Source: Dawidia soli (lineage in GTDB: Bacteria; Bacteroidota; Bacteroidia; Cytophagales; Cyclobacteriaceae). From it: a DNA stretch of 57,790 nucleotides. The notes beneath the pieces were generated by a model. That model was not told the DNA's origin. It saw nothing but the letters and a program-made list of their open reading frames with translations, and made no database searches. Each line of letters opens with the position of its first letter. The first letter of the stretch is position 1. The position numbers and the translations under genes were made by a program. The stretch lies in NCBI RefSeq assembly GCF_018598185.1, contig NZ_JAHESC010000047.1, positions 1 to 57,790 on the forward strand, in the 5' to 3' direction. Of this stretch, positions 55,109 to 57,790 are shown piece after piece.

Positions 55109-55418
55109 TCAGAGAGGGGGTTATGTGGTCAAAAAATCGATAGTGCGAAGAAAGGCTCCGAATCCGCTAAAAAAAAGCTAATGAACGACGAAACAGTACA
55201 TCCGAAGAAAATGAGCTGATTTTGTATGCCCATTGATATCTACACTTTCATAAAAGTAGCACAAAATTCTACATATCAATTAGTTATGAAGAGTAAAATA
55301 CCCATTCCTGGTCCCTGCCCCACCCGTGAGGCACAGAAACCCCAGGCATAAAAAATTACAAAGACTGCGGCTTTTACGCAAGGATTTAATTACTTTTACT
55401 TTTGTTAAGTATATAGTT
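55109..55418. other. gene-free AT-rich stretch between transpeptidase and permease genes
   Basis: These 310 bp hold the divergent promoters of the two flanking genes. Apart from the -7 box at 55397 I see no hairpin, repeat or coding frame. Confidence 0.4.
55397..55404 (+). promoter_or_regulatory. -7 box for the permease gene
   Basis: TACTTTTG matches TAnnTTTG, 14 bp before the ATG. The preceding TACTTTTA overlaps it as a second weaker box. A TTTT at 55372-55375 stands at about -33. Confidence 0.45.
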
Positions 55419-57790
55419 ATGAAGCACCATCCTCCTCAAAAGCCGCTAAAATTCCTGCGATGGTTTTGCCGGGAGGATTACCTGGAAGAGATCGAGGGCG
55501 ACCTGGTCGAGCTCTTTGAACAGGAATCTGAACAGTCGCCACACCGGGCACGACGCGCATTCGTCTGGCGCGTGCTGAAGTATTTGCGCCCCGGTTTTAT
55601 CCGTTCGTTCTACACTCGTCCCCTCGCCCCTACCGCCATGCTAAAACACAATCTCCTGGTTACATTGCGAAGCTTTCAACGGTATAAAGCTTCCTTCCTC
55701 ATCAACCTCGTCGGCTTAACGGCCGGCCTGGCGTGCGCCCTGGTCCTATACTTATGGATACAGAACGAGCTGCTGGTGGATCGCTACCACACCAACGATA
55801 CGCGCCTGTATCAGGTGTTGCAACACACCGACGAGCAGGGAAATATTACCACCGGCACGGGCACAACGGGCGTGCTGGCGCGTACGGTCATGGCCGAGAT
55901 TCCCGAGGTCGAGCAAGCCACGACGGTGGTGCCGGCGCAATGGTTTACCGATAAGGGTATTCTGACCCTGGGCGACACGCGCATGCGCCTCGGCGGGCAA
56001 TATGCCGAGCCTAACTACTTCCAGGTCTTTACCTGCCCGTTGGTCGCAGGTGATCCCGCGAAGGCGCTGACGGACAAGTATAGTATACTCCTTTCCCGGA
56101 CAACCGCGCTGCGGCTTTTCGGCACCACGGAAGATCTGCTGGGCAAAGTGGTGGAATGGAAGATCGGCTTTAGCCAGGGTCTGTTTCATATTACCGGCAT
56201 CTTTGAGGATATTCCTACCGCCGCCACCAACCCGTTTGATGTAATGCTGAACTTCGAAGTATTCCTGGATGACCGTCCGTGGTTGCGCGAGTGGGGTAAT
56301 AGTGACCCCAATACGTTTCTCGTCATGCGGCCGGGCGCCGATATCGGAGCGGTGAACCTCAAACTTTCGAAACTGCTGCAAAGTCATTTAAAGGAGACAC
56401 GACACTCGCTCTCCGTTCAGCGCTTTTCAGATCGGTATCTGCACGGCCGGTATGAGAACGGCCGGCCGGCCGGTGGTCGCATTTTATATGTGCAGCTCTT
56501 TTCGGTCATTGCCGTATTCCTGGTCGGCATCGCCTGTATCAATTTTATGAACCTTTCTACCGCGCGGGCTTCGCGGCGGATGAAAGAGGTCGGTATCAAG
56601 AAGGCCGTTGGCGCCGCCCGTAGTGCTCTGGTCGTGCAATACCTGCTGGAGTCGCTTCTTATGGCGTTCTTGTCATTGGCCCTTGCCGTCGTCGCTGTAT
56701 GGATGCTCCTGCCCACGATCAACAGCCTGACAGGCAAAACGCTGATGCTGACATGGGACATGCACCTGGTGCTGCCGGCGCTTGGCATTACGTTCCTTAC
56801 AGGCATGTTAGCGGGCAGTTACCCGGCGTTGTACCTCTCGGGTTTCCGGCCGGCATTGGTGCTGAAGGGCAAGCCTGTCACGCCCACCGGCGGGCTGCTG
56901 GCGCGACGCGGACTGGTCGTGTTTCAATTTGTGGTGTCGGTCGTCCTGATCGTGACGGTGCTGGTGGTATACCGGCAGATGGATTACGTCCAGTCACGCA
57001 ACCTGGGCTACGACCGCGATCATGTCGTCACATTCGAGCTCGAGATCATACCGCAGCCGACCGAAGAGTTCCTGGCCGAAGGCGGTACGTTCGAGCGCAG
57101 TGTCGAGTCGTTCCTGCAGGAGATCCGGCAAGTGCCCGGCGTGGTACAGGTAGCGAACTCCGCGCACACCATCACGGGCTACCACGGCCGCCTGGGCGGC
57201 ATCGACTGGCGTGCGGGCGAGGACGACAACGAAATGATGTTCTCGAACCTGGAGGTGGGCTATGACTTTATCCAGGCGCTGGGTATCCGCGTACTGGACG
57301 GCAAACCCTTTTTACGCGACGCGGGCCCGGGGCGGCGCGGGGTGATCTTTAACCAGGCGGCCATCGACCACATGGGCCTCGCCGACCCAGTAGGCAAAAC
57401 GTTGCGGCTGTGGGGTCAGGAGAAGGTGATCGTCGGCGTGGTCGAGAACTTTCACTTTACGTCGCTCTTCGAGAAGGTAGAACCGCTTGTCATGCAATTG
57501 GAGCCGCGTGGCACCACGATGATGGTGCGCCTGCGCGCCGGCGAGGAACGCGAAACGCTCGCCCGCCTGGAAACACTCTACCACCGCCACATGGCCGGGC
57601 TGACCTTCGACTACCGCTTCCTGGACGACACCTACCAGGCGCTCTATGCCTCCGAGCAACGCATTTCAACGTTGTCGCGTTACTTTGCCGGCATCGCCAT
57701 CCTGATCTCCTGCCTGGGCTTATTCGGATTGGCGGCGTTCCCGGCCGCGCGCCCGGAGAAGGCAATCGGGATACGCAACGTGCTGGGCGC
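55419..57790 (+). CDS. MacB/FtsX-type ABC transporter permease with N-terminal prefix domain, cut by window end
   Basis: At least 790 codons, open to the end of the window. The first 70 residues (LKFLRWFCREDYLEEIEGDLVELF shortened) match the permease prefix domain found in Bacteroidota. A MacB periplasmic domain follows the first membrane helix (about 85-110). The first FtsX domain (about 355-500) carries STARASRRMKEVGIKKAVGA and LESLLMAFLSL; a second periplasmic domain follows, and the second FtsX domain has begun at ISCLGLFGLAAF with IGIRNVLGA at the edge. Such eight-helix fused permeases pair with a MacB-type ATPase, not seen here. Substrate unknown; export of peptides, lipids or drugs is typical. 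Confidence 0.88.
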   Translation, partial: MKHHPPQKPLKFLRWFCREDYLEEIEGDLVELFEQESEQSPHRARRAFVWRVLKYLRPGFIRSFYTRPLAPTAMLKHNLLVTLRSFQRYKASFLINLVGLTAGLACALVLYLWIQNELLVDRYHTNDTRLYQVLQHTDEQGNITTGTGTTGVLARTVMAEIPEVEQATTVVPAQWFTDKGILTLGDTRMRLGGQYAEPNYFQVFTCPLVAGDPAKALTDKYSILLSRTTALRLFGTTEDLLGKVVEWKIGFSQGLFHITGIFEDIPTAATNPFDVMLNFEVFLDDRPWLREWGNSDPNTFLVMRPGADIGAVNLKLSKLLQSHLKETRHSLSVQRFSDRYLHGRYENGRPAGGRILYVQLFSVIAVFLVGIACINFMNLSTARASRRMKEVGIKKAVGAARSALVVQYLLESLLMAFLSLALAVVAVWMLLPTINSLTGKTLMLTWDMHLVLPALGITFLTGMLAGSYPALYLSGFRPALVLKGKPVTPTGGLLARRGLVVFQFVVSVVLIVTVLVVYRQMDYVQSRNLGYDRDHVVTFELEIIPQPTEEFLAEGGTFERSVESFLQEIRQVPGVVQVANSAHTITGYHGRLGGIDWRAGEDDNEMMFSNLEVGYDFIQALGIRVLDGKPFLRDAGPGRRGVIFNQAAIDHMGLADPVGKTLRLWGQEKVIVGVVENFHFTSLFEKVEPLVMQLEPRGTTMMVRLRAGEERETLARLETLYHRHMAGLTFDYRFLDDTYQALYASEQRISTLSRYFAGIAILISCLGLFGLAAFPAARPEKAIGIRNVLG

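Overview
The window looks like a chromosomal segment of a free-living Bacteroidota bacterium, most likely of the Cytophagales type. The evidence is a SusC/SusD pair, several secreted proteins ending in type IX secretion (T9SS) sorting domains, a periplasmic-propeller hybrid histidine kinase, and several -7 boxes matching the Bacteroidota form TAnnTTTG. Most genes are GC-rich. The TIR/PIN island, the hybrid sensor kinase and the long intergenic stretches are visibly more AT-rich. Species cannot be fixed from the sequence alone.

Layout: (1) 0.2-6.2 kb is an L-rhamnose catabolic operon: symporter RhaT, fused aldolase/lactaldehyde dehydrogenase RhaEW, isomerase RhaI, and a FGGY kinase in the RhaB position. 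(2) 6.1-19.5 kb is the linked polysaccharide-utilisation locus: a hybrid sensor kinase converging on the kinase gene, an unassigned six-hairpin-type glycosidase lipoprotein, a GH105 unsaturated rhamnogalacturonyl hydrolase, SusC and SusD. The logic fits uptake of pectic (rhamnogalacturonan-like) oligosaccharides, removal of unsaturated uronic acid, and catabolism of the released rhamnose to DHAP and lactate. (3) 19.6-20.9 kb is a small AT-rich island on the minus strand: a TIR-domain gene broken by one in-frame stop, followed 5 bp later by a PIN-domain gene. (4) 21.0-30.7 kb holds a leucine-rich-repeat protein and a 2914-residue secreted protein carrying both a PhoD-type and a PhoX-type phosphatase module, separated by four LamG-like and other beta domains. 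(5) 30.7-36 kb has two tandem di-heme cytochrome c peroxidase homologues, a single-domain response regulator, and structured non-coding DNA.

(6) 36-41.5 kb is housekeeping: queuosine precursor transporter, RNase Z, STAS protein, PurC, a MORN-repeat protein and the glycosyltransferase MtgA. (7) 41.5-47.6 kb is a tandem array of four paralogous secreted alpha/beta hydrolases with T9SS tails, most separated by hairpins or terminators. (8) 47.6-48.6 kb is a gene-free stretch with nested, crossing inverted repeats. (9) 48.6-57.8 kb has an ABC-F ATPase, DoxX, an aldo/keto reductase, two L,D-transpeptidase genes that overlap tail-to-tail, and a MacB/FtsX-type permease cut by the window end.

The candidates I consider most worth following are the TIR-PIN pair with its interrupted TIR frame, the PhoD-PhoX giant protein, the four-copy CTGYGCA array before susC, and the structured gene-free stretches at 35.3, 47.9-48.3 and 50.3 kb. 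No tRNA, rRNA, CRISPR array or insertion sequence was recognised.
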